Origin: Jaltomata sinuosa
Lineage: Eukaryota > Streptophyta > Magnoliopsida > Solanales > Solanaceae
NCBI GenBank assembly: GCA_003996215.1
Contig: QJPP01000676.1
Coordinates: 496,001-560,000 of the forward strand
Length of the DNA stretch: 64,000 nucleotides
Direction of reading: 5' to 3'
Part shown: positions 63,137 through 64,000 of the stretch, in pieces
Layout: the number at the start of each line of letters is the position of its first letter
How positions within the stretch are numbered: the stretch's first letter is position 1
Made by a program: the position numbers and the translations under genes
The notes under the pieces: model-generated
Told to the model about the DNA's origin: nothing
Seen by the model: the letters and a program-made list of their open reading frames with translations, nothing else
Databases searched by the model: none

Positions 63137-64000
63137 TATAGTATTTAATTAGATTTCCTCCTATCTATGATTCACTGCAAAACAATTTATGATGATGTCA
63201 TGCAAAATCAACAACTAATTTTCCCTTACCTTTCAATTTATATGTTCTCATCTCATATATGAGGGTCAAATTAATTAATTTTTCGTGTAAATGTGGGAAT
63301 AAATTTTTTAATTTATTTGAAATAAATTTTTTCATATATTAAAAATATTTTAAGTCACAATATTTAACAACTTAAAATACTTGAAAATTATAATGCTCAA
63401 AAAAATATTATTTGATTCTCCGAATAATAACTAGAACACATAAATTAAAATAAAGAGAATAATATAATAAGATAGAAGGAAAGAGAAAAACAAAAACTAA
63501 AGCAAGATACAAACCTCACTTTTTTCTCTGCCCAATATATACGAGAGCACCATGAAAAACCGCTAAGTAGAGAAGATCCGGTTTTTATATATAGATTTCC
63601 TATTTTGGAGTCCAAAACCAATACCAACAAGGAATCTAAGTCCATTTTAATTATAACTCAACGAAGGAATCTAAGTCCATTTTAATTATAACTCAACGAA
63701 GGAATCTAAGTCTATTTTAATAAATTGTTGTAATTTATAATATTTTTATGTAATTTTTATATAATATATGTAGCTCTCTTTGTCCCAATTTATTTAGTAC
63801 AGATGAAATTTCAAGAGTCAACCAAATTTTATAAGGTTTTTAGATATTTAAGTTGTTAATTATTGTGATTTATAATAGTTTTTACGTAATTTTTACATAA
63901 TATATATTATCCCTTTGTTCCAATTATGTGGTATAGATGAAATTTTGAGAGTCAACCAAATTGTTTATATATTCTTTTAGATAATTTAAGTTGTAAATTA
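63137..64000. other. Upstream region of the F-box gene and AT-rich repeats
   Basis: AT-rich DNA. A diverged direct repeat of about 130 bp covers about 63727-63860 and 63861-64000 (both with TTTATAATA, TACATAATATAT, CCAATT and GAGTCAACCAAATT). It resembles dispersed Solanaceae short repeats. No ORF is supported. Confidence 0.5.
63631..63720. repeat. 35-bp tandem repeat, about 2.5 copies
   Basis: Units beginning GGAATCTAAGTCCATTTTAA start at 63631, 63666 and 63701; the third differs by one base and is incomplete. Confidence 0.9.

Overview
This is a repeat-rich stretch of a plant nuclear genome, most likely Solanaceae (a Solanum or Capsicum relative). The evidence is the mix of chromovirus-type Ty3/gypsy elements whose long LTRs begin TGTAACACCCC or TGTAACGACC, a Tat/Ogre-like LTR, a Sirevirus-like Ty1/copia element, a hAT transposon and a solendovirus-like endogenous pararetrovirus (EPRV). 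AT-rich intergenic DNA and F-box fragments also fit a plant. Species cannot be fixed from the sequence alone.

Layout. 1-5041: two nested gypsy LTRs on the minus strand. 5042-10634: a low-copy island with one apparently intact 215-codon gene (minus strand, 6163-6810) and a large AT-rich foldback at about 7.8-8.9 kb. 10635-35418: a nest of at least seven gypsy LTRs. Its core is one complete 9.26-kb chromovirus (26080-35335) with a TGCTA target duplication and 15 in-frame stops, sitting inside the 3' LTR of an older, internally deleted gypsy element. 35419-40710: the end of a Tat-like LTR, then a broken Sirevirus-like copia element with RT/RNase H, an extra third ORF and a 3' LTR. 40711-43513: low-copy DNA with an unrecognised 119-codon ORF. 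43514-58630: a Tat/Ogre-like solo LTR (about 3.3 kb net, CCCTC duplication) split by two later insertions. These are a genome-length EPRV (45140-52936) and a 3975-bp hAT transposon (53544-57518, CTTAGCCC duplication). 59483-61092: a 1.6-kb gag-only LTR element with identical LTRs and an AGCTC duplication. 62019-63136: a frameshifted F-box gene on the minus strand.

How it fits together. Almost all coding capacity is mobile or viral. The EPRV is circularly permuted. It starts and ends inside the reverse transcriptase, with a 226-bp terminal overlap identical at the two ends, so it carries every part of a 7571-bp circular genome. In transcription order after the promoter these are leader, tRNA primer site, small ORFs, capsid, movement protein plus a retropepsin-like tail, protease-RT-RNase H and transactivator. 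Capsid and pol are broken by frameshifts and a stop; movement protein and transactivator are open. The complete gypsy element is decaying by point mutations that nearly all create TAG, consistent with loss of methylated cytosines in CAG. The most novel features are the second, catalytically altered protease-like domain behind the viral movement protein, the gag-only retroelement, and family-specific short-palindrome arrays near the start of essentially every gypsy LTR.
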